DNA of 64,000 nucleotides from Simmondsia chinensis (GCA_018398585.1 JAGTTD010000001.1:16060501-16124500), one strand, 5' to 3'. Shown: positions 49,701-57,920, counted from the first letter of the stretch. The notes: a model not told the origin generated them from the sequence alone. Program-made: numbers and translations.

Positions 49701-52700
49701 CTGAGCTAGTTATTTGTGGCTTTCAGTCAACATGTGTGCGGCGACCTAAATTCATTTTATGCACTGGCGGCAATCAATCAGGCTACATTCCTACATACGC
49801 TAATCAAAATACGCCATCCAGGTAATGTCTTGTATGGCGATTGCTCTTGCTCTAATGACCCAAGTTTCATCCTCCTTTTTTAGCATTCAAGGAGTTTCAT
49901 TCTCTGTCCCGCAGTGGACTAGGTGGCAATTTATTGAGTCGCATTTCTTCATGGATGCCACAGCGAAGTACCCCTTCTCAGGTATGAGCCACAGAAGTTT
50001 TGATAGTTAAAAATGATTTGCTAGATAAAGACATTACATGCATTTTCTTAACTTGATTGCGCAGGCAAGGAATCACACTGTTTATTTGTGTTTGCAAATA
50101 TGAACCTTTATTGACTTTTGGGGTAGGGTTGCACATGGTCTGGTTATGGTTACCAAACCGTAAAAATACGGTTTGACAATTTTACAAACCAAAACCAAAA
50201 CCAAACCGTTTTTGTCTCACAAACCAAACCGGACCAAACCATAATTATGGTTTGGTCCGGTGTGGTTTATGGTTTTAACCACTATAATAGAAAAATTGTT
50301 ATTAACACTAATATGAACATAATTTGATTAATATTAAAATCATCATTAACTAGAAAAACATCCCAAAATACGAAAAATTTACTTCTCTTCTTCATTCATA
50401 GTATAAAACATGTTTATACTATATACTACATAAACAAAAACTACAAACAGTGCATAAAATGGGTCTGTTAAATTCAGTAGTAACATTTTTTGGACAAATT
50501 TAGCACTAATATTAGGTCTGTTAAAATTTTTGCTAAGTTGTTAATGAAATGTTTAGTTGGTTCAGTTATAGATTGGGTTAAATTGAATCAATGAGTGGAT
50601 TTTACTTGCATCTAATATGATTCTATTGTTAAAAATTACATCATTACCTTAAGTTAAATTTGACCAAATGACTAAGTTGACATAATATAAATTCTAAAGG
50701 GACTAAATTGACATAACTATAAGTATAAGGATTAAGTTTACACAATTAGAAAAGTACAAAGACCTTTAGTGTAAATAACCCACATTATTTTTATTGGGTT
50801 GTCAAGTAAAATTTTGCCACTAACATAACTTGTTATGATTCGGATGATGTAAATAATAATTGAATTCTTTAGTTTATGGTTTTTATGGTTTAAGTTTGAA
50901 TTTAAACCAAACAAAGCAACATTCCCAGTGCCCCAAGGGCTCCCGCCTAAGCAGGGTCGGGGCGAGGGGGGGGGGGGGGGGGGGGGGGGGGGGATGTACG
51001 CAGCCTTCCCGCATCAGGGTGCTACCCTGAAGAGAGGCTGTTTCCGAGAACCCCCAACCGGAGGGATGCATGAGGACTTCCTAGGAGGTCACCTATCTTG
51101 GTACTACTCTCGCTTAAGCATGCTTAACTTCGGAGTTCTAATGGGATCCGGTGCTTGCGTGTTGGTACCCTCTTAGGTTTAGTTTTAAACCAAACCTAAA
51201 CTGTAAATCCTAATAACGAAAGTTTTCTAAACCGAACCATAATTTTTCAAACCATAAACCAAATCAACCAAACCAAACCGTAATTTACGTTTTGGTCCAG
51301 TTTGGATTACTGTTTAAACCGTTTTTTGCACACCCCTATTTTGAGGTATTAATTTGTGTTTTCTTGCGAAGCTATTTCCCAATTTCTGATGATACCCTTA
51401 AGTTGTTTCGTGGATGTATGTGAATTTGATACCTTGTCCAGATGGTTGATTGTCAATGAGCCTATGAATTCTGAAAATTTTACAAATTTTAGTCCAGCGA
51501 TCTCGCCTATCTTGTAATAGGTGAGAGGAGGGGGGCTGGGGATTCGATCATGATTGGAGGATGTGTCCTTGAAAGGAAAAACGTTTTTAGCCGACATGGC
51601 TGTTGAGTGTAATCTTTGTGTTGATGAACTTCAAAATGGTGCCTCACCCTGTTAACAGCTACAGAATTTAGATCACAATTGAGCTTCTGATCCATTCATA
51701 TCCTGCATGAAACATCGGACTGCCTATTTAGTTTTGGGGCTCCAATTCGAAGCCAGAAACATCATACTAAAAGGACTACACATCAATTCATCATAATATA
51801 TGCACAGAAAAGAGCAACTCACATTGTTCCTGAATAATACTCAGGTTCTCTGGTTTTGGATTGTACCCAAAAATGTCACCTTCCTAAATATAACGACTTA
51901 TTCACTCAGTAATTTCCATTCTTATATTACCTCATTTTATCTTCTGAACCACCTCATACCTCCTGTCACGTCAGCCATCACGACCATCTAACACATCATA
52001 CTCCGCCCACTCCTTCCCACTGCATCAAGGTGGGGATCGCCATGGGAGCCATGGTATGACGGGAGCTGGGGCTGTTATGAACATTACATAGTGAGTTGCT
52101 ATGGTAAAAGTGGGTTTTTGGGGAACACAAATTTCTTTTGAAGTGGCATATTTGCAAAAGCTTTTGAACTAACAGTTATACAATTATCAGTTTTTGTACT
52201 TTATGATATCTAATGTTTGGTCCGATAGGCTTACTATATCCATGCAGCCATTGCTACTTGCCTAACCAAATGACTGTCATAATTGTAGTCAACGCAGGAT
52301 AGTAGGTTTCCTGGTGCAGGGAGGACTCTTAGTGGAAGTAGAAGCACAGTTCCTGCTGCAAATCCCGACTCAACCTTGCAGGCCAGACTCTTGGATAACC
52401 CCAGCACTGAACGCCTGTCAGATGTGACGGCAGTCGGTACAGGAGGTGGAAGGTTACACAACCATGCTTTGGAATTTGACATTTCTTTTTTCCTTCTTTG
52501 TGCTATGATCTGTCTCCTCCTTGACTCTCTGTAGATTTACTCCTTCCCTTGCTGAAATAATTGTCTGCCTTTCTTTTTTGGTCTTCCCAGAAAGTGCCCT
52601 TTTGTATTTTAATTGAATTCCCATCGCTTTCTTTAGGTTAAAAAATGTTGAACATTTCTCTGTCACAAAAATCATCAAACCGATCACGTTGCACGATTTT

Positions 52701-54717
52701 AAGGGGCTTTTAACTTCTGAAAAAGAGAAATTTCTCATATGAAATAATCATCTGCGGATAAAAGTTTTTGAACATTTTTGAATAATTTATCAACCTGTTC
52801 ATGTTTAGTTTTTTTATAAGGACATTTTCATGTAAGTGTATGGGTAAATGGAAAGATTTTTGGGATATGTTTGAAGTAAATGTGGTTAGAATTTTTTAAT
52901 CAATCTGGATCTCAAAATATGACCATGTTTTGGAAAAAAGCTGATTAGCCTTTTGTGTCTTGTGCTATGTGTGTGTGTAAGAACGGGGATAATTCTTGTA
53001 ATTTTATAGTATCAAGAATTCATTTTTTGAAGAAAATAATTGCATATCTGTAGTAGCCAGGAAATAAATTAAGATGCACAAGGAACTTGCCTTTTGAGTG
53101 GTGTTCGATTGTCTTAATCATGGAGAACTGACGAACCCTATAGCCTGTAATTATGTTTGAAAAGGGGTTAGAGTGTTTCCTATATATACAAGGACATCTT
53201 TTGGAAAAAGTTCCAGAAAGATGACATTTTTTGAGAAGTTCTTCCATTTACTCATAAAAGATGTCACGGTTTTTTTCTCGAAACATATTACCCTTCTTGT
53301 TTTTTTCTCAAAACATGTCTTTCTCGTGCTTGTACTACATGTGGTCCTTCTAGTTCTTTCACTAAGCTTAATGTTCTCGTGTGATCCCTTTTTCCTCAGT
53401 TACTTGACTTTCTGCCACTTTCAGTTCTAGAGTTTAAGCTAATTATGCATACCATCTTAGTGCTAAATGCTAGCCGAGTTAACTATTTTATCTTTCTTTT
53501 TTATCAAGATATCTGTTTTGTGTACTTTCAGGCAGGCACCAATAATAAACACTGCATCTGAACCTACTGAATCACCGCCACACCAACAGGTTACATCCTG
53601 TACCATTTAAATTTGTGCTGCGTTTTCGGTTTCAGGATCATCATTAATCATTCGCATGATGCAGGGTCCTATTGCTTCTGAAGATGATATTCAGAAGCTG
53701 GTTTCAATGGGTTTCGAAAGGGTAAGTATTACTTCCTGGAAGGAGAGACATCAGCATGACACTCCAATCACCCTAAATTTACAAGTTTGGAAGAAAGGAG
53801 TATTACAGTTGTTAAAGGTCATGGTTTTTGTGAGGTATATGTGATCGTGAAACCAAATAAAGACAGTTACTTGGTGGATGACGAGTATGTGTTATGCAAT
53901 CGGCAGTTAAATAAAGGCCCCTTTTTTTTTTTTTGGTAATGGCGGTTCCCTTAAAAAGCCCACCCTGATTCACCGACAACAATGCCACTGCCAAAAGTGG
54001 AATATGATTTTATGGCTGTAACTTGATGTTATATAAACTTTCCTTAGGTTATGGCTGCTGTTTGATATCAGGGTCCCGACTTCTTTGGGAATTTTTCTTC
54101 GGACTCTTTTGAACATTTGGCCTGTTAACTCCCCCCTACGTTCCTGTCTCATCATTTTATACCGACATGCTAATACGAAAGCTTCACTGTATGTTTCAGA
54201 CACAGGTGGAAGTTGCTCTGGCAGCTGCTGATGGCATTATTGACATTGCTGTTGAAATTCTTATGACTCAAGAGGTACTCGGAACAATCAAAAACCTTCT
54301 TCACTTTCCGATGGCTGTTAGCTTAAATAAGCCAAGCATACTTGCGAGTTGGTTTAGTATTTAGCTTGGTTCCGAGCTTGAGCTGGCTTATTTAGCTAAG
54401 CGTGTTGAGCTCAAAAACATTGTAAAGCTCACCCTCAGAGACTCAGAAATCTGAATGAGGCAATCGCAAGCTAAATCATGAATCTAAATGAGTCTAAATA
54501 AGCCAACCTTAAGTCTCAATTTGAGCGTGAATGAGTGTAAGCAACCCATATTGAGTATAAATGAGCACTAAACGAGCTTAGCTCAATTGAAAGCTTGTTG
54601 AGCTAGGTTTTGCTCAAATGAGCCGGGGCTCATGACAAGTCAAACTCGAGTTCAAAGTCTCCATGCTTGGTGAGCTTTGACTTGAGCAAAATTTTGGCAA
54701 ATTGAGCCTTGAGATCA

Positions 54718-54758
<41 letters not shown>

Positions 54759-55021
54759 TCTTGTGAAATACAATAAGAAAATCACACGCATTGCATAAGG
54801 GGGACAGTTTTCCCCTTAACCTCTCTTGCCATATGATGAATGTGGGATTTGATCCCAAATCTCGAGCATTACTTCCTACCGGCTGAGCTAGTTGGCAATT
54901 TCAACCTTGAGCTCACACTTGACTCGGGTCATTTACTCCCCTAATGGCCTAACCTGGATATTTTCATGCTTATCATTATTGATGTTTCTGTTTTGCTTAA
55001 ATCTAATTGTTACAGGGGTGA
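31785..55021 (+). CDS. RBL15: Rhomboid-like intramembrane protease with C-terminal UBA domain (RBL15-like)
   Basis: Coding exons: 31,785-31,808; 34,664-34,829; 35,567-35,870; 35,951-35,983; 36,097-36,188; 36,328-36,401; 49,727-49,821; 49,915-49,981; 52,298-52,452; 53,532-53,589; 53,665-53,721; 54,200-54,274; 55,016-55,021. All introns are GT-AG and phases agree, giving 401 residues, close to Arabidopsis RBL15. The start MRPSIVSE matches the family. Membrane segments lie at about 24-43, 77-91, 103-126, 141-156 and 178-217. [11 protein letters not shown] is at 74-84; catalytic Ser145 is in GFSG and His197 in LLGHLCG. A soluble linker with [11 protein letters not shown] leads to a UBA domain (about 361-399, MGF at 371-373). 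Rhomboids cleave membrane proteins within the bilayer; the UBA suggests binding of ubiquitinated clients (family knowledge; substrate unknown). Introns 1, 6, 8 and 12 are swollen by transposons. No coding damage was seen. Confidence 0.93.
32362..32383 (-). mobile_element. 22-bp oligo-T insertion with a 13-bp target duplication
   Basis: The 13-bp ggaatgtcgactt is repeated exactly at 32,349-32,361 and 32,384-32,396. Between the copies are about 16 T and gacatt. Read on the minus strand, this is aatgtc plus a poly(A) tail, the look of an extremely 5'-truncated retroposition. A second T-run lies at 32,406-32,425. It is in intron 1 of the rhomboid gene. Confidence 0.6.
32613..33343 (-). mobile_element. 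5'-truncated RTE LINE in intron 1
   Basis: The LINE is flanked by the exact 14-bp atattatgtgccca (32,599-32,612 and 33,344-33,357). On the minus strand it encodes the ORF2p C-terminal part (about 33,333-32,950: [44 protein letters not shown]) without stops over 127 codons, then the untranslated tail with a C-run (g-run at 32,670-32,679 on +) and a (gtt)n end. RT and endonuclease are lost by truncation. It is antisense to the host gene. Confidence 0.9.
33640..33783 (-). mobile_element. RTE LINE 3' tail only, in intron 1
   Basis: On the minus strand it reads gggttgggggtcctcgaac, the stem part tttagggtagcacccgtaag, the C-run, gggcccttgaggcactggg and a (ttg)n end. No coding part. A convincing target duplication was not found. 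It lies 300 bp from another copy in the same orientation. Confidence 0.8.
36402..37189. other. Start of intron 6, nothing recognised
   Basis: Intronic sequence between exon 6 and the sense RTE copy. No repeat termini or coding frames identified. Confidence 0.5.
37190..38985 (+). mobile_element. 5'-truncated RTE LINE with partial RT, sense in intron 6
   Basis: Starts inside the reverse transcriptase and runs to the (ttg)n-like end near 38,985. The tail carries the conserved gcgggagcccttgaggcact but a ctc/ctt-rich stretch (38,893-38,928) in place of the pure C-run. No target duplication was placed. Confidence 0.85.
37200..38580 (+). pseudogene. RTE reverse transcriptase and C-terminal tail
   Basis: LINE-encoded reverse transcriptase. 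Readable blocks on +: [20 protein letters not shown] (family: NGKAxGPDxIPxEVWK), then [42 protein letters not shown], and after a frame change [20 protein letters not shown]. The catalytic motif reads [12 protein letters not shown], so the second Asp of FADD is Asn. It continues [17 protein letters not shown], then [19 protein letters not shown] to a stop at 38,111. Degenerate sequence encodes the C-terminal tail to about 38,580. Several stops (37,365, 37,535, 37,590) show it is inactive. Confidence 0.88.
39008..39119 (+). mobile_element. tRNA-derived SINE
   Basis: About 112 bp with an A-box-like ttggtttagtgc (39,022) and an exact B-box ggttcaaatcc (39,074), followed by a short A-rich end gtaaaaaaagg. 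The 11-bp tttaccattta is repeated at 38,997-39,007 and 39,120-39,130. It lies immediately after the end of the sense RTE, so it probably inserted at the LINE edge. Confidence 0.85.
39131..40779. other. Intron 6 sequence, nothing recognised
   Basis: No convincing transposon termini or coding domains. Short open frames here lack motifs. Confidence 0.45.
40780..42330 (-). pseudogene. Copia pol fragment (RT and pre-RT region)
   Basis: On the minus strand from about 42,330 to 40,780, the fragment matches the pol of the better preserved copia element at 43,736-48,866. It covers the integrase C-terminal end and hypervariable linker (about 42,330-41,600, broken frames), then the [36 protein letters not shown], and the catalytic site as [11 protein letters not shown] (family: YVDDIIVT, so Asp is lost), followed by [20 protein letters not shown] to 40,780. 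No LTRs remain. It is a truncated relic in intron 6. Confidence 0.85.
42331..42847. other. Intron 6 sequence, nothing recognised
   Basis: Contains a short local inverted pattern (aatccctttgattaaggga, 42,454) but no identified element. Confidence 0.4.
43736..43978 (-). repeat. Copia 3' LTR
   Basis: On + it runs tgaagtaaattctg to tttccaaca; on the minus strand it starts TGTTGGAAA and ends TTACTTCA. Same length as the other LTR. Confidence 0.93.
44097..45946 (-). pseudogene. Copia reverse transcriptase and RNase H
   Basis: Minus-strand pol C-terminal half in two overlapping frames. 45,946-45,032 covers the hypervariable linker and RT fingers ([40 protein letters not shown], then [20 protein letters not shown]). 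A frameshift near 45,090 moves to 45,104-44,097: [13 protein letters not shown], then the catalytic site [13 protein letters not shown], where YVDD has become [18 protein letters not shown], and RNase H with [33 protein letters not shown] and [14 protein letters not shown]. The RNase H motifs look complete. One shift plus the YVDN change mean no active enzyme, but decay is modest compared with other elements here. Confidence 0.92.
46185..47764 (-). pseudogene. Copia protease and integrase
   Basis: On the minus strand, after gag, the frame 47,764-46,679 includes the protease ([18 protein letters not shown]: the catalytic Asp-Ser-Gly reads Asp-Ser-Glu) and the GAG-pre-integrase zinc finger ([16 protein letters not shown], then CDVCEFAK). 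Integrase continues in 46,682-46,185, with all three acidic positions visible: [19 protein letters not shown] and [12 protein letters not shown] (D, D, E). The stretch 46,185-45,950 gives the integrase C-terminal end in other frames. A stop at the frame join near 46,680 separates protease from integrase. Confidence 0.9.
47562..48404 (-). pseudogene. Copia gag
   Basis: The gag has ATG at 48,404-48,402 ([17 protein letters not shown]), then an in-frame TAA at 48,353-48,351. The rest is open from 48,341 to 47,562: a DUF/UBN2-type gag with [20 protein letters not shown], then [58 protein letters not shown] then falls immediately before the zinc knuckle ([14 protein letters not shown], a complete CCHC), where relatives have Trp. 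Two nonsense changes separate start, body and knuckle. Confidence 0.9.
48604..48623 (-). other. Primer-binding site of the copia element
   Basis: Minus strand TGGTATCAAAGC directly beside the LTR end (one G to A change from the tRNA-Met complement TGGTATCAGAGC). Confidence 0.88.
48624..48866 (-). repeat. Copia 5' LTR
   Basis: On + it runs tgacgtaaattctg to tttccagca; 243 bp, with about a dozen differences from the left LTR including one single-base indel. Confidence 0.93.
48914..49055. mobile_element. Emigrant-like (pogo/mariner) MITE
   Basis: Starts CAGTATAACCTCGATAAATT after a TA; the right arm reads, in reverse complement, aaacctctataaattaatac. Both match the terminal inverted repeat of the Emigrant family (cagtaaaacctctataaatt). 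A shared gggacca lies near each arm. The extreme right end has mutated, so its last base is approximate. It interrupts the RTE between IGSE and YLGS. Confidence 0.85.
49169..49726. other. End of intron 6
   Basis: Intronic sequence up to the acceptor tttcag at 49,721-49,726. Nothing recognised. Confidence 0.5.
50913..51183 (-). mobile_element. 5S rRNA-headed SINE with an RTE LINE tail
   Basis: The element is 271 bp long and flanked by the exact 12-bp tttaaaccaaac (50,901-50,912 and 51,184-51,195). On the minus strand the 5' part (about 51,173-51,064) is a 5S rRNA sequence and the 3' part (about 51,060-50,913) is the tail of the RTE LINE: tcggaaacagcctctcttca, the stem cttcagggtagcaccctgat, ggctgcgtacatcc, a ~30-base C-run and ggcgggagcccttggggcac. 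This is the layout of SINE3-type (5S-derived) retroposons with a LINE-recognised tail. The single duplication around both parts shows they moved as one RNA. Confidence 0.88.
51064..51173 (-). ncRNA. 5S rRNA-like head of the SINE (not a functional 5S gene)
   Basis: On the minus strand it contains gcaccggatcccattagaac, tccgaagttaagcatgctta, gcgagagtagtacc and ggtgacctcctaggaagtcc, aligning to plant 5S rRNA from about base 16 to the end (...catcccc). The first ~15 bases of 5S are replaced by gagggtacc-like sequence. The A-box, intermediate element and C-box of the pol III internal promoter are recognisable with several substitutions. Confidence 0.85.
51347..52297. other. End of intron 8, nothing recognised
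   Basis: Intronic sequence to the acceptor aacgcag at 52,291-52,297. No element identified. Confidence 0.45.
52453..53531. other. Intron 9, nothing recognised
   Basis: 1,079-bp intron with T-rich stretches (53,260-53,320). No transposon ends or conserved frame were identified. Confidence 0.45.
54310..54700. repeat. Degenerate gagctt/aagctc-rich repeat in intron 12
   Basis: This stretch repeatedly carries short words such as gagcttgagc, gctcaaat and gagcttagctc, a pattern common in decayed non-autonomous plant DNA transposons. Termini were not found. Confidence 0.4.
54718..54904 (-). mobile_element. tRNA-derived SINE ending in a ~37-base G tract
   Basis: On the minus strand, from about 54,904: a perfect A-box-like tagctcagccgg and a B-box ggatcaaatccc, 40 bp apart, followed by about 95 bp and then, instead of poly(A), about 37 G (54,720-54,756, C on the + strand). 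The flanks are ccttgagatca (54,707-54,717) and ccttgagctca (54,905-54,915), an 11-bp duplication with one change. A tRNA gene is excluded because the anticodon and acceptor stems do not form. Confidence 0.8.
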
Positions 55022-55250
55022 AGCACGTCGTCTATCAGCTATAGTCATCTTAGAAATGCCTAACGTCTTTTCTTACCTTCATAAAAAAGGAAACACTTCC
55101 AATGTGAGGGGTTCAATGGTACTTCGCTGTGATGCAGCCATCCTAACCGTTGATCGGACGAAGGCTGGAAACTTTGTATAGCTGTTGGTGATTACCGTTT
55201 ACGAAACCTGCGTATTACAAGTCAAATGTGGGCTATGTTTGGCGTGAGTT
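55022..55250 (+). other. Probable 3' UTR of the rhomboid gene
   Basis: Sequence after the TGA at 55,019-55,021. A reading frame crosses it but has no motif. No clear AATAAA was found; plant signals are often degenerate. Repetitive sequence starts at about 55,235. Confidence 0.45.
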
Positions 55251-55440
55251 AACTATTTGATTGGTGGTTATTAACTGTTAACTGATAGCTACTGGCCGGC
55301 AGCTATTAGCTAATAGCTGATGGCTGAGTCTATTACTAGTTGTTGGTTGTTTGACATCTGTTAGTTGTTGGCTCTGGTTAGCTAATTACTGAGTTAATTT
55401 TATAGCTGTTAGTTTTTTTTTTTTTTTTTTTTTTTTTTTT
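55235..55440. repeat. Short agctgttagct-type repeats and a T tract
   Basis: Starts with a gtttggcg-containing motif and then repeats variants of gttagctgatagct/tagttgttggct, ending in a ~32-base T run at 55,409-55,440. This is the style of a truncated MITE; its other end was not identified. Confidence 0.4.
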
Positions 55441-56111
55441 GTTGAATCATTGCTATTTGGTGTTAATGAATCATATGTATAAAATTTGAAGAAAACGATA
55501 AATATTTGATTTACCAACTAAATATATTTACACGTAAACTAAATTACATGGAAATATACAATAGGGTGCTTTGAGGTTTAAAAATTTTATTATTGAAGTA
55601 CCTTAAATTTTAAAAATGTTATCAATTAAATATCCTAAAGTTTAAAAATTTTATCAATCAATTTTTTTTTTACCTAAAATTCAATGAATTTTCACTGAAA
55701 AATGTTATGAGTTAAATATGATTTCAATAATACATAAGCGTATTCATTAAAATTTGATGATTTTTTTCCTAAAAATGTTGATATGACTAGATGTGGCAAT
55801 TTGGTCATTTGGATCGAGTTTAGGTGTACCCATTCGGATTCAGATCATTTCGGGGTTGCAATAAATCCAGGTTGGGTCGAGTTTGGGTTGACCCATTCAT
55901 AATCGAGTCTTTGGTTTCTACCTATACTTGGGTCGGGTTGGGTTAAGTCCTTTCATGTTTGAGTCACTTTAATTTTGGATCATCTTGAGTTCGGGTCAAT
56001 TTTGGGTTGTGCTCTATGGGTTTCAAGTCATCATAGTTATACTATTTAGTATGAAGTATTTATAAAAGTTTAAATTATATTTTAAATAATTTATATTTTT
56101 ACCATTGTAAT

Positions 56112-56775
56112 GGTTTTTTTTTAACTGAAAATGACCTATATTTTAGGTGTGGTTTTAGTAAACTATCTAACTTTTTAAATTTTTTAAAGTTACTACTAAA
56201 CTTTTCAAAAATTTTTCAATATCACATCTAATGCTTTTTTTCGATAATTAGCGACAATGTCACACCTAATGTCACGTCGTTAACTTTTTGACAAATAAAA
56301 TGCCGCGTTTTGGGGTATAAATGCATCAAAATAGCAAGTTTAACTTAATTTAATTAAATTTTATTAAGTAAAGTATTTACAAATGACGAAATTACTCATC
56401 ATCTCTGTATTTATTAAATTGATTAGGCGGGAGCCCTTGAGGCACTGGGTTTTTTGTTGTTGTTGTTGTTGTTGTAGTTAAGGGTTTGATGTGCTGTTAC
56501 AGCCTTTTGCTGTTAACAAAATTTAAAAGCATTTTTTATTTGTAAAATTATTTATAATTCATTGATAAAAAATAAGTTTTTATTGAGGGTAGTTTGGTAA
56601 TTTCGTATTTATTTTAACGAAAAGTTAATGATGTCAGCATTAGGTGTGACATTGAAAATGTTTTGAAAAGTTCAGGTGTGACTATGAAAAATTAAAAAAA
56701 GTTAGGTTGTATTTTGAAATTACACTTAAAATGTAGGTGATTTTCAGTAAACAAAAAAAAAAAAAAAAAAAAAAC
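56112..56775. mobile_element. MITE with long terminal inverted repeats
   Basis: The left arm aactgaaaatgacctatatt and the reverse complement of the right arm (tactgaaaatcacctacatt) continue as matching arms for more than 100 bp (both reach aacttttcaaaa and tcacacctaatg). The outer edges are T and A runs, so the exact ends are approximate. It lies inside the gggtcgggt-rich element and itself holds an RTE tail. Confidence 0.8.
56425..56480 (+). mobile_element. Minimal RTE LINE tail (~55 bp)
   Basis: Reads aggcgggagcccttgaggca then ctgggttttttg and (ttg)n. Only the last part of the RTE 3' end is present. A clear target duplication was not found. Confidence 0.8.
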
Positions 56776-57604
56776 CCTTATATTTGTTGTATTATAAATA
56801 TAAGTGTTTAATTATCTTTTATAAAGTTTAATTATACTCCTGACAAGTCATTATTTTTATTATATTTAAAACCTTGGATTAATTTGGCTTCAAGTTGGGT
56901 AGGCATAGAGTATGAGTCATTTCAGGTCCAGTTGGTTCGAGTCAGTGGTGAGTTGGGTCAAGTCAAATTGATTATCGGGTCATTTTTAGGTCAGGCAAAT
57001 AATGCGACAGATTAGCTTCAGGTCGGGTCATTTCAACTTTGGATTCAATTACTAAAGGCAAATTTTCAGTTTGGGTTGAGTCGATTTATGGGTTTTTCAT
57101 GTAGGTTCTTTGAGTTAGGTTGGATTTGCCATTTTTAGACATGATACATGATTTTAGCAATATATAGGACGTTTATATTCAAATTTAGTAGACTTTTTAT
57201 CATAGTTTATTGAATTTTTTTTGCTGAAAATATTGATATGACATATATATTATTATACTCTATACACTATATTAGCATCTTTTGTATAAAATTAGTCTAA
57301 TTCTCACAAAAATTTGTCAAATTCTAATATAAAGTGCCTAAGTGAAAAAATATTCAAACTTAGGGTACATCATCAAATATATTAAAATATTAGAATACAA
57401 AGGTGATAGATGATCAAACATTGGGGGATCTAAGTGATAATTTCCCTTCTTAAATCTGTTAAAGAGTAGTTTATCAAAAAAAAAAAAAAAAAAAAAACAA
57501 AAATTGTTAAACAGCCAAAATTACTTGTGTATAACTTGATCACTTTATTAGATAAATTATTCCGTTTACGCTATACAGGTTGTTGATCGTTAATCCATAA
57601 CTTA

Positions 57605-57917
57605 GGCGTCGTTTGGTTGCCATATGAATTAAATTCCAGTGGGAAGTTGCATTTCATAGGAATTTAATTCCCGTGTCAACTTCACAGGATGTAGGTAAAA
57701 AAAAGAGGTTTGATTGCGAAGATGGGAAATAGAATTAGAACTTCTCTGGGAAGGGTAGTTAGGTAAGTTACTTCCTATATTTTTAAAAAATTGGAAACTG
57801 CAGCAATTTCTACTTCCCACATTCTGCCTACTTTTTGCCAAACAAACAAGAGCCAAAATTCGTATTTCCCATAAATTTTTACTTCCCGTGTTTACTTTCT
57901 GTATACTAAACGAGACC
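57605..57917. mobile_element. Tourist-like (PIF/Harbinger) MITE
   Basis: Ends GGCGTCGTTTGGTTGC and, in reverse complement, GGTCTCGTTTAGTATAC, with TTA on both sides (57,602-57,604 and 57,918-57,920), the PIF/Harbinger target. The interior contains ttccagtgggaa/ttcccgtg-type words. About 313 bp, no coding. Confidence 0.8.
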
Positions 57918-57920
57918 TTA

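Larger units (their letters stand above)
50124..51338. mobile_element. Non-autonomous hAT-like element in intron 8
   Basis: The ends are TAGGGTTGCACATGG and, in reverse complement, TAGGGGTGTGCAAAAAACGG, the hAT style of terminal repeat. Both are followed inward by accaaacc/ggtttggt-rich sequence. The flanks are ttttgggg (50,116-50,123) and ttttgagg (51,339-51,346), an 8-bp duplication with one change. About 1.2 kb with no transposase; the 5S/RTE retroposon lies inside. Confidence 0.8.
55560..57440. mobile_element. Nested MITE cluster
   Basis: Similar AT-rich sequence flanks the cluster on both sides (55,560-55,796 and 57,140-57,440; both contain gttgatatgac/attgatatgac after a tttttt-rich stretch). 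Between them, 55,797-57,139 is rich in gggt(c/t)gggtt words and has hAT-like ends (tagatgtggcaat and, reversed, tctaaaaatggcaaat). Target duplications are unclear at this level, so the outer calls are tentative. Confidence 0.45.

Noticed and set aside
51064..51173. Functional 5S rRNA gene
   Set aside because: The first ~15 bases are replaced, several promoter positions changed, no T-run terminator or array follows, and a target duplication encloses it together with an RTE tail.
54840..54900. tRNA gene on the minus strand
   Set aside because: A- and B-boxes are present but acceptor and anticodon stems do not pair; it is a SINE head.
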